Assembly (NCBI GenBank): GCA_003635315.1
Contig: PYJD01000034.1
Coordinates: 62,001 to 126,000 of the forward strand
Length of the DNA stretch: 64,000 nucleotides
Origin: Candidatus Poribacteria bacterium
GTDB taxonomy: Bacteria > Poribacteria > WGA-4E > WGA-3G
Reading direction: 5' to 3'
Shown: piece by piece, positions 38,472-47,891 of the stretch
Position numbering within the stretch: position 1 is the first letter of the stretch
Layout: each line of letters opens with the position of its first letter
The notes under the pieces: generated by a model
Databases searched by the model: none
The model's input: the letters and a program-made list of their open reading frames with translations, nothing else
Told to the model about the DNA's origin: nothing
Position numbers and translations under genes: made by a program

Positions 38472-38818
38472 CTATTCCTCTGCTTTTCCTTGACCTTTGT
38501 GGTAACTCTTGATAATGGAAACACCTTCCTTCAATTTCTCAGCAGAGTCTACCTCAACAACTTTGAATATCCCTCTATCCTTCAGAACGGATTCAAACTC
38601 AAAGCGGTGCTTCCCGGCGAGTTCTGAAGCCCTTTGGAGTGTCACCTTACCTGATTGATATAGTTGGATTGAAGCATCAAGACGCGACTTTTTTTACTTC
38701 GCACTAATTCATTAAGCGCATCGATTATCAAGGAATCAGGATCTGGATAGAGTCCTACACCAATCAAAGCATCAACTTCCTTTTCAAGTTCGGGTGATTT
38801 AATTTCAATCCGTATCAT
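38472..38818 (-). pseudogene. UPF0175-like antitoxin, frameshifted
   Basis: Starts ATG at 38818 (MIRIEIKSPELEKEVDAL). In the middle, two shifts are needed to join NELVRSKKSR with LDASIQLYQ and then GKVTLQRASELAGKHRFEF, the LYxxGKxxLxxAAELAG signature of UPF0175 antitoxins, usually partners of DUF3368 PIN toxins. The tail VVEVDSAEKLKEG ends at 38474-38472, 7 bp before the toxin start, so the pair was an operon. Both genes being broken argues for real decay. Confidence 0.75.
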
Positions 38819-39407
38819 TGGGTAACCCCTTCCAGTATGTGTAAGAGTTTTGTCTAAAGGGTTGTCGGTTGTTTAAAATATGGAATTTGTATACCGAGTG
38901 AAAATTACACTATTTACGTATTATATACTATAGTTTGGACAGTTTTGTCAATATCGCGCTTTGTTTCCGTCATCTTTTTTCTTTTTATTGTTTCGTACAA
39001 ATACGTATCCCGCTATAAATAAACTCGGACGACCCTAATAGCAGCCCCGTAGGGGCGAAATGTCTATAGAAAAGGCGGTACACCCACCACCAAGCCCCGT
39101 AGGGGCGAAATGTCTATCCCGTTAAAAAGTGTCCAAAGTTTAGTAATTGGTGAGTTAAGCCACAGCATGAAACCTGCAAAAAAAAAGAATGTTATAGACC
39201 AAATCGGCAGCACCAGCGGTGCGGAATGTGTATAGAAACGTAAATGACTCCAGTAACCAAGCACCAGCGGTGCGAAAGGTGTATAAAAAACAGTTGCAAG
39301 AGAAAATACGAAAATTGTCCAAACTTTAGTATTATATAGGATAACATATTCCTCATGGTATTTCAATTCAGTAGACAGATTCCAGGATTAAATTCCATTT
39401 TACCTGC
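38819..39407. other. Spacer with two repeat types
   Basis: No gene recognised. Contains two copies of a short repeat with a GCCCC-GTA-GGGGC hairpin followed by GAAATGTCTAT (39043-39067 and 39093-39117), and the repeat block 39124-39318. Confidence 0.6.
39124..39318. repeat. Repeat block, inverted copy at 61649-61835
   Basis: Bounded by GTGTCCAAAGTTTAGTA and TTGTCCAAACTTTAGTA. Inside are two CACCAGCGGTGCG hairpin motifs and GTTAAGCCACA. The reverse complement occurs at 61649-61835 with the same order of motifs. Confidence 0.75.
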
Positions 39408-40448
39408 CTACCGATTTTCAAACTGTTCGCGCGTCGGTTGTTTCTCTGGGACATCGGGTTCTGGACGCTGATCCAACCACCACGAAAACAATACCACCAA
39501 ACACGATAAAATAATTGCACTGAATGCTAATATATTACCACTCGGTTTCTCTCCCTCAATATTCCGTTCTGCATGCATCCGAATTTGGAAAAATGCTATA
39601 ATCGCTGATAATACCACAACTACAGCTAACACAGCGTTTGCCTGCCATGGTACCCGAAATAATACAGCAAGAAGAGAAATAACTGCTACTGTTATACTTA
39701 ACTGTGCGAACCCGTTGAAAGGTGTCCCATCCATTTCATCATCCATACTTTCAGTATATTGACGATGTGTAACCGGAATGGGTGAACCATCTTGATATGT
39801 CATCTCAATGAGTCGTGTAAATTCTGATAGTAGTTTTTCATCTTGGATCCAATCATAGAGTGCGGGATATTCATGCCGAAGAAGCATTACAAACTCTTGT
39901 CGTTGGGCACTAAAATCCGTAAATTCTTCCCAGTCATTATCAGAAACGGTAATATAAGGTTCAGGTCCAACACGAAGTTCGTACCCTTGTCCCTCAACAT
40001 GGACAACGCTCCCAATATCTTCTCTATGTGCTAAGAGAGTTTCACCAGATTCAGTCGTCAATTGTGGATTCTCCTCTGGCACTGCTGCCATATCCCTTTG
40101 TTGTAACGCTTCAGCGGTCTCTTTAGATTGCATTGTCACTTCATTATCTGCAATTGCGACATCAATTCGACTCACCAGTTCCATGGCAGTAACTTCATGC
40201 TCAGGAGGGACAAAAAGCACAGTTTGACGTTGCTTTTTTACTTGTATGGGACGACAGCGAATCTGTTGCGCAGCCAAAGTAGCAAGAATGAGTTTAACTT
40301 CCCACTCATCAGCAGTACGATATATCTCAATCCAGTTGGAAGTGTCACTAACCTCCTCATCTATAAATTCAGACATGTCGTTCAATCTTCCTTGACTCAC
40401 CTGCGTTCCTTGAATAGGATTTCTTGATTTTCCTGTCCCATCGTTCAT
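39408..40448 (-). CDS. DUF2007-domain membrane protein
   Basis: 346 residues. Residues about 36-95 form a DUF2007 (putative signal-transducing) domain: WIEIYRTADEWEVKLILATL and VLFVPPEHEVTAMELV. A long polar middle follows, then three hydrophobic segments near the C-terminus (about 255-330: LSITVAVISLLAVLF, ANAVLAVVVVLSAIIAFF, ILAFSAIILSCLVVLFSWW). So the N-terminal domain is probably cytoplasmic and tethered to the membrane. No neighbour explains its role. Downstream, across 263 bp, lies a glycosyltransferase on the same strand. Confidence 0.7.
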   Translation of the reverse strand: MNDGTGKSRNPIQGTQVSQGRLNDMSEFIDEEVSDTSNWIEIYRTADEWEVKLILATLAAQQIRCRPIQVKKQRQTVLFVPPEHEVTAMELVSRIDVAIADNEVTMQSKETAEALQQRDMAAVPEENPQLTTESGETLLAHREDIGSVVHVEGQGYELRVGPEPYITVSDNDWEEFTDFSAQRQEFVMLLRHEYPALYDWIQDEKLLSEFTRLIEMTYQDGSPIPVTHRQYTESMDDEMDGTPFNGFAQLSITVAVISLLAVLFRVPWQANAVLAVVVVLSAIIAFFQIRMHAERNIEGEKPSGNILAFSAIILSCLVVLFSWWLDQRPEPDVPEKQPTREQFENR

Positions 40449-40711
40449 TTCAAATTCTCCAAAACCTTAAAATCATACACAAGTTTCAGTCGAAATAAGT
40501 GTATTACATAATTTACTTTAAGTTATAATCAATATAGATTTCACAACCCCACACTTTAACTAAAGAATTAGCTTAAAATATATCAATATATATGTAACCT
40601 AAACTGTTAGAATGCGTTACCACACACTTTAACTGAGAAAAAGTTTTAATTTTAATGCAATTTCGAATGTTTTAAGTATGTACATAAAAAGTTATGCACA
40701 TGTTATCAACA

Positions 40712-41917
40712 TTATGTCAATAATTCAGTATACACGGACTCTGTTAATGCCATGTTCTTCTGAATATTAAATAACTCTTCAGCACGTTGACGTGCGGACT
40801 CTCCCATTACAGTTAACTGATTGTTATCTTTTGAAAGCGTTTTAATTGCAGATGCAAATGCTTTTGGATCTTCTGGTGGAACTAAGATACCTGTCTCTGG
40901 TGTAACTAACTCCTTACTCCCACCAAGTGGTGTTGCAATCACAGGTCTACCCACTGCCATCGCTTCAATAATAGTCCGTGGACATGCTTCTGGAATGATA
41001 GAAGGCACTAATATTATATCAAGCAGAGTGGTTACTACACGGGTATCAGGTAAAAACCCAGTGAAGATCACAGAATCCTCAACACCTAATTCGGTTACTT
41101 CCTGTTTTAGTGACTCCAAATATTCGTGATCTTTTTGAAAATAAGGACCCCCAACAATAAGAAGTTTAACATCCACACTCCTCTCTAAGTGAGACTTTCT
41201 TAACTCTGACATAGCTCTCACAAGAATATGAATACCTTTTTCAGGTGTTATCCTTGTCACAACCCCAACGAGAATAGGGGATGTGGATTCGCTATCCGCT
41301 TTATTCTCATTATCGGTTATGAGTTCAGCCCGTAGATTATCTACTTCAGTCTGAGAGGCTTGGAACGCTTCTAAATCGGCTCCGTTATAGATTAATATCT
41401 GTTTTGAATCGGATGCAAAATCCCAACGTGTTGCCTCGGACACCAGAATAACACGATGAAGTAGTTTTTCACATATTTTGTCTAAAATACCGTAGGATGT
41501 AGCATATCGCTTATGCATCAGAATTGGTATACGATTGATTCTCGCAACAATCCCACTAAGAAGTGCAACAGCAAGGGAATTGGCATGGATTAATCTTATT
41601 GAATGTTGCTTTACAACGCGATGGAGTTGTGGAATAACCTGAAGCAGCCTGAAATCACTGAACAAATCTTGGAATGTAAATCTCTTGACCTTATCAGTCT
41701 TATTATGTGCTTCAGGCAAAGATAGTGGTATGATCTGTGCATCAGTCTTCGCCACTTCCTCGGCAAACGGACTCCCTCCGAGACAACCAACAAAAGGTGT
41801 AAAACGTTGTTTGTCTAACATCTGCAGCAGAAGTAGTAAACTACGTTGTCCACCACCGATCCCAGAACCACTATCAAGGTATAAAATGTTGTATTTTGAT
41901 GGATCGGGTATTTTCAT
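40712..41917 (-). CDS. Glycosyltransferase family 4
   Basis: 401 residues, GT-B fold retaining glycosyltransferase, likely for polysaccharide, lipid-sugar or envelope glycans. Seen: N-terminal GSGIGGGQRSLLLLL with glycine loop, HANSLAVALL, the second domain start GVVTRITPEKGIHILVRA, and the nucleotide-sugar site E-A-C-P-R-T-I-I-E-A-M-A-V-G-R-P-V (E-x7-E). No membrane segments. It starts inside the end of tsaE (44-bp overlap), so it is translated with it. Confidence 0.9.
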   Translation of the reverse strand: MKIPDPSKYNILYLDSGSGIGGGQRSLLLLLQMLDKQRFTPFVGCLGGSPFAEEVAKTDAQIIPLSLPEAHNKTDKVKRFTFQDLFSDFRLLQVIPQLHRVVKQHSIRLIHANSLAVALLSGIVARINRIPILMHKRYATSYGILDKICEKLLHRVILVSEATRWDFASDSKQILIYNGADLEAFQASQTEVDNLRAELITDNENKADSESTSPILVGVVTRITPEKGIHILVRAMSELRKSHLERSVDVKLLIVGGPYFQKDHEYLESLKQEVTELGVEDSVIFTGFLPDTRVVTTLLDIILVPSIIPEACPRTIIEAMAVGRPVIATPLGGSKELVTPETGILVPPEDPKAFASAIKTLSKDNNQLTVMGESARQRAEELFNIQKNMALTESVYTELLT

Positions 41918-42305
41918 CTTCCCACGTTATATAAATTCTAATACTGGTTTCTGGCAAGCCTTCTTCCATACGTTCTGCCCATTCAATAATACAGATCCCA
42001 TCACTCTCCACGTATTCACCTATGCCGAGATCTGCAATCTCCGCGATATTTTCAAGACGATATAGATCAATATGATATATTGGAATCTTCCCCTTATATT
42101 CGTTGATAAGAATATAGGAAGGACTGCTGACGACTTCATCCGCAGCGATACCAATACCCCGCGCAATCCCTTGTGTTAAGCAGGTCTTTCCTGTACCGAG
42201 GTCACCGATCAAGGCAACCACATCTCCAGATTTCAAAGTTTTACCGAATTCTTCTCCAAGATTTTGTGTCTCCTCAGGACTCTCAGTCCTATATTCCTTT
42301 TCCAT
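41874..42305 (-). CDS. tsaE: tRNA threonylcarbamoyladenosine biosynthesis ATPase TsaE
   Basis: The start at 42305 gives MEKEYRTESPEETQNLG and overlaps the stop of the ABC gene as TAATG, a typical coupled start; the longer frame (from 42323) adds only MCCRCV. 143 residues. P-loop GDLGTGKT (about 35-42) and the I-I-E-W-A-E-R motif near the end are diagnostic. TsaE acts with TsaB and TsaD in making t6A37 on ANN-decoding tRNAs; tsaB lies at 55878-56561 in this window. Confidence 0.93.
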   Translation of the reverse strand: MEKEYRTESPEETQNLGEEFGKTLKSGDVVALIGDLGTGKTCLTQGIARGIGIAADEVVSSPSYILINEYKGKIPIYHIDLYRLENIAEIADLGIGEYVESDGICIIEWAERMEEGLPETSIRIYITWEDENTRSIKIQHFIP

Positions 42306-43834
42306 TACGCACCTGCAGCACATCGCAGGATATCCTCCTGTGTCAAATTGTCAATTATAAATTCCCCTGTGATTCTACCTTCATGTAATACCAAAACTCG
42401 ATCACTCATACCTAAGATCTCTGGCAGTTCCGAAGAAACCAATACAATCGCCACACCTTCATCAGCCAATTGTGCAGTCAAAGAATGTATTTCTGATTTC
42501 GCTCCAACATCTATACCTCGTGTAGGTTCATCTAAGAATAGCACTTTTGGACGGGTCATCAACCATTTACCTAAAACAACTTTCTGTTGATTCCCGCCAC
42601 TCAATTGGCGGACAGGTAGATCATACGATGCCGTTTTTATACGAAGTGAATCCACATATTCTTTACTCTTTCCATAGGAAACACCGCGATTTATGATCCC
42701 AAGCGATGTAATTCCTCCTGCCGAAGTTAGATTTGCCAGCGTCATATTCCGAACAACATCGTCATCTAAAATAAGTCCATAACGTTTTCGATCTTCACTA
42801 ACTAATGCCATTCCTCGTTGTATAGCATCTCTCGGCGAACGAATTTCAACACGTGCTCCGTTCCTGTATATATTTCCATCCCATTTTCCAGTATTTGCAC
42901 CAAAGATAGTATTTATTAGTTCTGTTCTCCCTGCCCCCATGAGTCCAGCGATCCCAAGGATCTCACCAGTTCGTACCTCAAATGAAATATCTTTTAGAAA
43001 CGGAGGTTCATGCGGATAGGTGTTTATGTTTTCAACCTGTAGTGCTACTTCCTTAACTGTTGATGCTCCGGATGGATGTTCACGTTCAGGAAATAGTTTG
43101 GTCAACTCACGTCCAACCATTTGTGAAATTAATTTGTCTTCGGTACATTCATCAATTGATTGTGTACCGACTGTTTTTCCGTCTCGTAATACTGTTACAC
43201 GATCAGCAATCTGAAATATCTCTTTTAATTTATGGGTAATATATATGCAGGCTACTCCTATTTCCCGTAACTGGTCCAAAATCTGATAAAGGATGTCGAC
43301 CTCACTTTGGGTTAACGCTGCTGTAGGTTCATCAAGCACAAGTAAACGTGCGTTTCGTGACAAGGCTTTGGCTATCTCAACAAGTTGCTGTTGACCGATA
43401 CCAAGTTTATAGACTTGTCCTTGTAATGGTATATCCAATCCAAATTGAGCTAATAATTCTTCTGCATCTTTGTATAGGCGAGATTTATCAATTACCCCAA
43501 ACCTGCGTGGTTCTTTACCAAGGTATATATTTTCCGCAACAGTCATCTCTGGAATGAGAGCCAACTCCTGATGAATGACAGCAATACCAGAAAGTTCTGC
43601 ATCCCGTACATTTCGGAATCTTTGTGCAGTTCCATTTATGTGCAATTCCCCTGCATAAGTTCCATAAGGATGTATACCACCGAGTATTTTTATTAGAGTT
43701 GATTTCCCAGCACCATTCTCCCCACAAAGTGCATGTATCTCACTGGATTGCACATCAAAGTTGACATCATCAAGTGCACGCACACCTGGAAAATCTTTTG
43801 TAATGGTCTTCATATTGAGTAGTGAGGATGTCAT
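42305..43834 (-). CDS. Sugar ABC transporter, double ATP-binding subunit
   Basis: 509 residues with two ABC domains, as in XylG/RbsA/MglA. Domain 1: Walker A G-E-N-G-A-G-K-S-T (about 39), signature LGIGQQQLVEIAKAL, Walker B LLVLDEPTAALT. Domain 2: G-L-M-G-A-G-R-T, signature SGGNQQKVVLGKWL, Walker B VLFLDEPTRGID. Such subunits energise import of pentoses or other sugars. No permease or binding-protein gene adjoins it in the window, which is unusual. Ends in a TAATG overlap with tsaE. Confidence 0.92.
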   Translation of the reverse strand: MTSSLLNMKTITKDFPGVRALDDVNFDVQSSEIHALCGENGAGKSTLIKILGGIHPYGTYAGELHINGTAQRFRNVRDAELSGIAVIHQELALIPEMTVAENIYLGKEPRRFGVIDKSRLYKDAEELLAQFGLDIPLQGQVYKLGIGQQQLVEIAKALSRNARLLVLDEPTAALTQSEVDILYQILDQLREIGVACIYITHKLKEIFQIADRVTVLRDGKTVGTQSIDECTEDKLISQMVGRELTKLFPEREHPSGASTVKEVALQVENINTYPHEPPFLKDISFEVRTGEILGIAGLMGAGRTELINTIFGANTGKWDGNIYRNGARVEIRSPRDAIQRGMALVSEDRKRYGLILDDDVVRNMTLANLTSAGGITSLGIINRGVSYGKSKEYVDSLRIKTASYDLPVRQLSGGNQQKVVLGKWLMTRPKVLFLDEPTRGIDVGAKSEIHSLTAQLADEGVAIVLVSSELPEILGMSDRVLVLHEGRITGEFIIDNLTQEDILRCAAGA

Positions 43835-44008
43835 AAGTTGAGTATTCCAATAGTGAAAATCACTTTATTATATCAAATATAAAGGGTCAGTTCAAGTTCT
43901 CACGATGCTTAGTTCAGAAACATCTGCTTGAAGTATAACGAAAAAAATGGTATGATTAGTATATTAAATCACACAATATATATATATTTTTATAAGTCGG
44001 AGGCATTT

Positions 44009-44866
44009 ATGTCTGAAGAAAAGAAGGAAGAAATAGTTCCAGTTTCGACAGAATTTGAAGTTGTGGATCAAGTTGACGATCAATCAATCGTAGAACTAAT
44101 GACTGGACAGACAATTCAGGATTACGTTTACTCTTTCAAACAGGGAGGACGCGTTGTTGAAGGGTTAACATTAGCCGGAATTAACGAAGCTGCGAACAGA
44201 AGGGGTGGAATACAAGTAGAAGATGTGGAATATGAAGAACGTGAAAACTCCTGGATTGCAACCGTCAAGGCAGTAGACACTATCACAGGTTCGTCTCGTT
44301 GGGGTGCGTGTGAACAGGCAAAAATGAATGGGAGTCGTCCAGATCCTTACGCATTTCCAAAAGCAATTCATAAAGCACAACGAAATGCTATTAAACAGTT
44401 ATTACCTGTTCCTGTGATAAGAGAAGTATTGAACTTCTACCTGAATCGTAAAGCAGGTGGTGGTAATATAAAGCAACCACAAAAATTACAGTCAGGTGAT
44501 AACATTTCAAATGCACAAAAAGCGACTTTTGCTATTGCCAATCAATTGACTGAACAACTCGAAAAAGCGGGTGTTAGTAAAGCCGACTTATGGAACTATA
44601 TGAAATGTAAATGCAGTGTAGAATCCAAAAACGATATATCCGAACGACAGTGGACAGAACTTTCTGCTGAGTTTAAGGCTGCTGAAACGACGCCAACACT
44701 ATTTGAGGACCTATGTAAACGGGTGAAGCAATTAACAACAGCAAAGGATGAAAGTGAAGTACCACCCTCCGAAGAAATACAGGAAACCGAGACGTTATAT
44801 GACACCGATAATGATGAAAAGGAATCTAAAACTGACGAAGCTGAATCAAAAGCAGCACCATTTTAA
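44009..44866 (+). CDS. Putative single-strand DNA annealing protein
   Basis: The start at 44009 (MSEEKKEEIVPVS) has CGGAGG at 43998-44003; the frame extends further but without an RBS. 285 residues. The N-terminal domain contains RVVEGLTLAGINEAANRRGG and the pattern A-F-P-K-A-I-H-K-A-Q-R-N-A, seen in phage and archaeal annealing-type proteins. A C-terminal helical module (ISNAQKATFAIANQL..., VESKNDISERQW) resembles those on RecT/Erf-like proteins. The protein ends in an acidic tail closing with A-A-P-F, reminiscent of the SSB C-terminal tip. Function is inference. Confidence 0.45.
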   Translation: MSEEKKEEIVPVSTEFEVVDQVDDQSIVELMTGQTIQDYVYSFKQGGRVVEGLTLAGINEAANRRGGIQVEDVEYEERENSWIATVKAVDTITGSSRWGACEQAKMNGSRPDPYAFPKAIHKAQRNAIKQLLPVPVIREVLNFYLNRKAGGGNIKQPQKLQSGDNISNAQKATFAIANQLTEQLEKAGVSKADLWNYMKCKCSVESKNDISERQWTELSAEFKAAETTPTLFEDLCKRVKQLTTAKDESEVPPSEEIQETETLYDTDNDEKESKTDEAESKAAPF

Positions 44867-44880
44867 CCTATAATAACATT

Positions 44881-46224
44881 ATGTCTATGATAGCCGGATC
44901 CGCAACATCAAATATCACCCCTCCACTCGGAACAGCAATTCCGGGAGGATTTCGACCGCGATATGCACAGAACATTGATGATGAACTGTTGGCAAAAGCG
45001 CTTGTTATTGAGAACGATTCCACACGTATTGCTCTGGTTACCTGTGACTTGATCGCTGTAACAGAACAGATGGTTGATCAGGCAAAACAGCGTATAGCAG
45101 ATCGATGTAACATTCCTCCTGAACATGTAATGGTAAACGCGACACATACACACACAGCCGTGGCTGTGGCTAACTTACTCGGTGTTGATGAAGATGCCTA
45201 TTACACTGATTGGGTTCCACTGAAGATCGCAGATGCTGTTGAGTTAGCAGTAATACGTTTAAAACCGGCTCGTATTGGTTTTTCAAGTGTTAATGAAGAC
45301 CGAATCACTTTCAACCGGCGATGGCACATGAAAGACGGGACTGTTCGTATGAATCCTGGGGTTGAAAATCCTGATCTTGTGAAACCTACCGGTCCGATTG
45401 ATCCTGAAATTGGAATGATATATGTTGAAGCAGAAGATAGTACACCTATTTCAGCAGTTGCTAACTTTTCACTACATTATATTGGCACAGACAACGGAAG
45501 TGCGATTTCAGCAGACTACTTTGGTCACTTTGACAGACTGATGCGACGATATTTAGGTGAATCTTGTATATCTCTTCTCTGGAATGCGGCATCAGGACAA
45601 ATCAATAATATAGACTTCAGTGGAAAAACGAAATGGACGGCAGGTGGACATAAACAAGCGGTGAAAATGGCAAATGTCATCGCAGGGCATTTCATCACCG
45701 AGATGCAGTTTATGGAGATGCAGGATGCCTTACAGCTCAATGGTAAACTTGGAACCTTAACATTCCCACGGAAACAAATCACGGATGACGATTTAACCGT
45801 AGCAGAAAAGATTTTAGCAGTGGAACCGGGAACTTATGATGCTTATGAAACTGGTCCGTTTAGTTGGGTTGTCGGCCAACCCATTCCAAATGCTCTTGTT
45901 GATGTTTACGCTCTTGAATGCCAACGTTTAGCTGCCTTACCGGAACAACTAACTTCCCCGGTACAAGTCCTACGTCTTGGAGAAGCTGCAATTGTTGCTC
46001 TGCCCGGTGAAGTATTCGTTGAGACAGGAATAAACATCAAAGCTAAATCCGATGCTAAGCCGCTGTTTCTTGTTAGTTTGGCAAACGGATATATTGGTTA
46101 TATTTGTACAGATGAAGCATTAACCGAACAGGGGGGTTACGAAACTTGGGCAGCAATGTCATCTCTTCCTGATGTCGGCACAGTACCGACAATGGAAGCA
46201 CTGGTTGCTTCACTATTGGCTTAG
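44881..46224 (+). CDS. Neutral/alkaline ceramidase-like hydrolase
   Basis: 447 residues. N-terminal domain of the neutral/alkaline non-lysosomal ceramidase family: AGSATSNITPPLGTAIPGGF, then V-N-A-T-H-T-H-T (about 89-96), the zinc-binding histidine block, and NFSLHYIGTDNG further on, plus PGEVFVETG near the end. The long C-terminal Ig-like domain of true ceramidases is absent, so substrate may be another amide or lipid. No signal peptide. Lies 15 bp after the preceding gene; no strong RBS seen. Confidence 0.85.
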   Translation: MSMIAGSATSNITPPLGTAIPGGFRPRYAQNIDDELLAKALVIENDSTRIALVTCDLIAVTEQMVDQAKQRIADRCNIPPEHVMVNATHTHTAVAVANLLGVDEDAYYTDWVPLKIADAVELAVIRLKPARIGFSSVNEDRITFNRRWHMKDGTVRMNPGVENPDLVKPTGPIDPEIGMIYVEAEDSTPISAVANFSLHYIGTDNGSAISADYFGHFDRLMRRYLGESCISLLWNAASGQINNIDFSGKTKWTAGGHKQAVKMANVIAGHFITEMQFMEMQDALQLNGKLGTLTFPRKQITDDDLTVAEKILAVEPGTYDAYETGPFSWVVGQPIPNALVDVYALECQRLAALPEQLTSPVQVLRLGEAAIVALPGEVFVETGINIKAKSDAKPLFLVSLANGYIGYICTDEALTEQGGYETWAAMSSLPDVGTVPTMEALVASLLA

Positions 46225-46235
46225 ATCTTAACGTC

Positions 46236-47144
46236 TTAACATCTAAGTAGATATTCTCTGCTGTTTATTGCATCAATTAAAGAGTGTTTAGTAGCCGTAT
46301 TTTCAAGTAACAGATCCCCCGTATAATTTCTTGATTTTAGATACTTTTTAATTGCCTTAAAATCTACATATCCCTCCCCTACCTCTGATAACACACCCTC
46401 TTCTGTTTTCTGCTTAAAGTGTATAGAAGTAAGGTCGTCCATCTTAACGTTTGCCCAGAATTCTTCGGGTGTATTTAGAGTAGTCCCATCAGAACGGTAG
46501 GTGTTTGTCTCGTCATAAGTCAGTTTTGCCCCTCCAGCCACAGCTAACTTTAGGGTCAAAGATGCTGACTGTCGTGCATTTTCCACAGCAAAAGTCATTG
46601 GATAATCTGGCAATATGGAAACGTAGCGTCTTATATTTGCTATTGCAGCGTTTTCATCAATTTTTCCTTCCGTATCCAAATCTACAAGTCGTAACCTTGC
46701 CCCCGATGGACACATTATATATGCTAATTTCTTGGCTATGACAATTTGCTGTGTATCCATTTCAAAATCATCCGGTGCAGATAACCATGGATGAGACATG
46801 GCATAACTAAGTGTTATTCCTACAGCTTTCCGAGCAAAAACAGCCACCTCATTAAATAGTTCAGGATGTTTGGTATTGTTCGCGTCATAATTTTGCTGTG
46901 TCCTAACACAATCCCATAACATATCACAGATAGTCTTGAATTCTGAATCGGTGTAGGTCAACATTGCATCTTCCAAGCTGTCAATCAATTGTCCAAAACC
47001 TGAGTTGCGTAGATAATCTCCTTCACGTACCTCCATATCTTTAAATCCGTTTTCACCGAATTCGACCATTAGATCACTAAAACGTGCCCCATTTTCAATC
47101 TCTTTTGCCCAGATATTCGTAACAATTCCAAGTTTTTCAAACAT
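46236..47144 (-). CDS. TIM-barrel sugar isomerase/epimerase-like protein
   Basis: 302 residues, xylose-isomerase-like TIM barrel (AP endonuclease family 2 fold). Seen: first strand KLGIVTNIW, metal-region E in GFKDMEVREGDY, the barrel strand MTFAVENA (glutamate), HFKQKTEEG and a terminal DLLLENTATKHS with glutamate. The gene is convergent with the ceramidase-like gene and divergent from tenA, 60 bp apart. Substrate unknown. Confidence 0.78.
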   Translation of the reverse strand: MFEKLGIVTNIWAKEIENGARFSDLMVEFGENGFKDMEVREGDYLRNSGFGQLIDSLEDAMLTYTDSEFKTICDMLWDCVRTQQNYDANNTKHPELFNEVAVFARKAVGITLSYAMSHPWLSAPDDFEMDTQQIVIAKKLAYIMCPSGARLRLVDLDTEGKIDENAAIANIRRYVSILPDYPMTFAVENARQSASLTLKLAVAGGAKLTYDETNTYRSDGTTLNTPEEFWANVKMDDLTSIHFKQKTEEGVLSEVGEGYVDFKAIKKYLKSRNYTGDLLLENTATKHSLIDAINSREYLLRC

Positions 47145-47204
47145 TTTGACATCCTCAATGTATTTAAGGTATTATGAATAACATATACAATCTTATCATA
47201 ATCA

Positions 47205-47891
47205 ATGGATAATATGGGACAAATGACAAAATTCACTGATGAACTCAGGCAATATGCTGCACCAATTTGGGAAGCAGATCTCAAACATCCATTCGTTCGA
47301 GGAATGGCAGATGGAAGTTTACCTAAAGAAAAATTCAAGTTTTATTTAATTCAGGATTATCTTTTTCTATTGGATTATAGTCGGGTCTTTGCATATGGTG
47401 TTATAAAAGCTCCTGACGAATCAACAATGGCACTTTTTGCTAACTTACTAAACGAGACATTAAATACCGAAATGGACTTACATCGTGGGTATTGTAAAAA
47501 ATTCGGTATCTCTCCTGAAGAAATGGAAGCAGCACCAATGGCACCAACCACACACGCTTACACCCGTCATCTACTTCAAGTCGCACAAATCGGGACGTTA
47601 GCAGACGTAATAGCAGGTGTATTACCATGCCAATGGGGTTATGCTGAAATCGGAACTACTCTTTCGAAAGAAGGGGGTTCACCCGACCCGCTTTATCAAG
47701 AGTGGATAGATATGTATGCTTCTCCTGAATTTCTTGCTTTAGGTGAATGGCTGAGGAGTTTGTTAAACAAAATTACAATCGAAAGTAGTGCTACAGAGAA
47801 AGAAAGAATTCAGCATAATTTTCTGATGAGTAGCCGGTATGAATACCTTTTCTGGGAAATGGCATGGACAGAACAGGAGTGGCAAATTTAG
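47205..47891 (+). CDS. tenA: TenA family thiaminase II
   Basis: 228 residues of the TenA/PqqC helical fold. TenA hydrolyses aminopyrimidine from thiamin breakdown products for salvage. Seen: HPFVRGMADGSLP, F-Y-L-I-Q-D-Y-L-F (D51), and the catalytic-cysteine region L-P-C-Q-W-G-Y-A-E-I-G (C142). No thiamin genes and no TPP riboswitch adjoin it. Its 3' end overlaps the convergent histidine kinase gene by 4 bp. The start could be the first or the third Met (47220/47223). Confidence 0.9.
   Translation: MDNMGQMTKFTDELRQYAAPIWEADLKHPFVRGMADGSLPKEKFKFYLIQDYLFLLDYSRVFAYGVIKAPDESTMALFANLLNETLNTEMDLHRGYCKKFGISPEEMEAAPMAPTTHAYTRHLLQVAQIGTLADVIAGVLPCQWGYAEIGTTLSKEGGSPDPLYQEWIDMYASPEFLALGEWLRSLLNKITIESSATEKERIQHNFLMSSRYEYLFWEMAWTEQEWQI

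Noticed and set aside
38460-38830. Functional antitoxin gene
   Set aside because: Reading frame is broken twice; no single frame covers the conserved regions.
47145-47204. TPP riboswitch upstream of tenA
   Set aside because: Only 60 bp separate tenA from the divergent gene and the conserved CTGAGA / ACCTGATCTGG blocks are absent.
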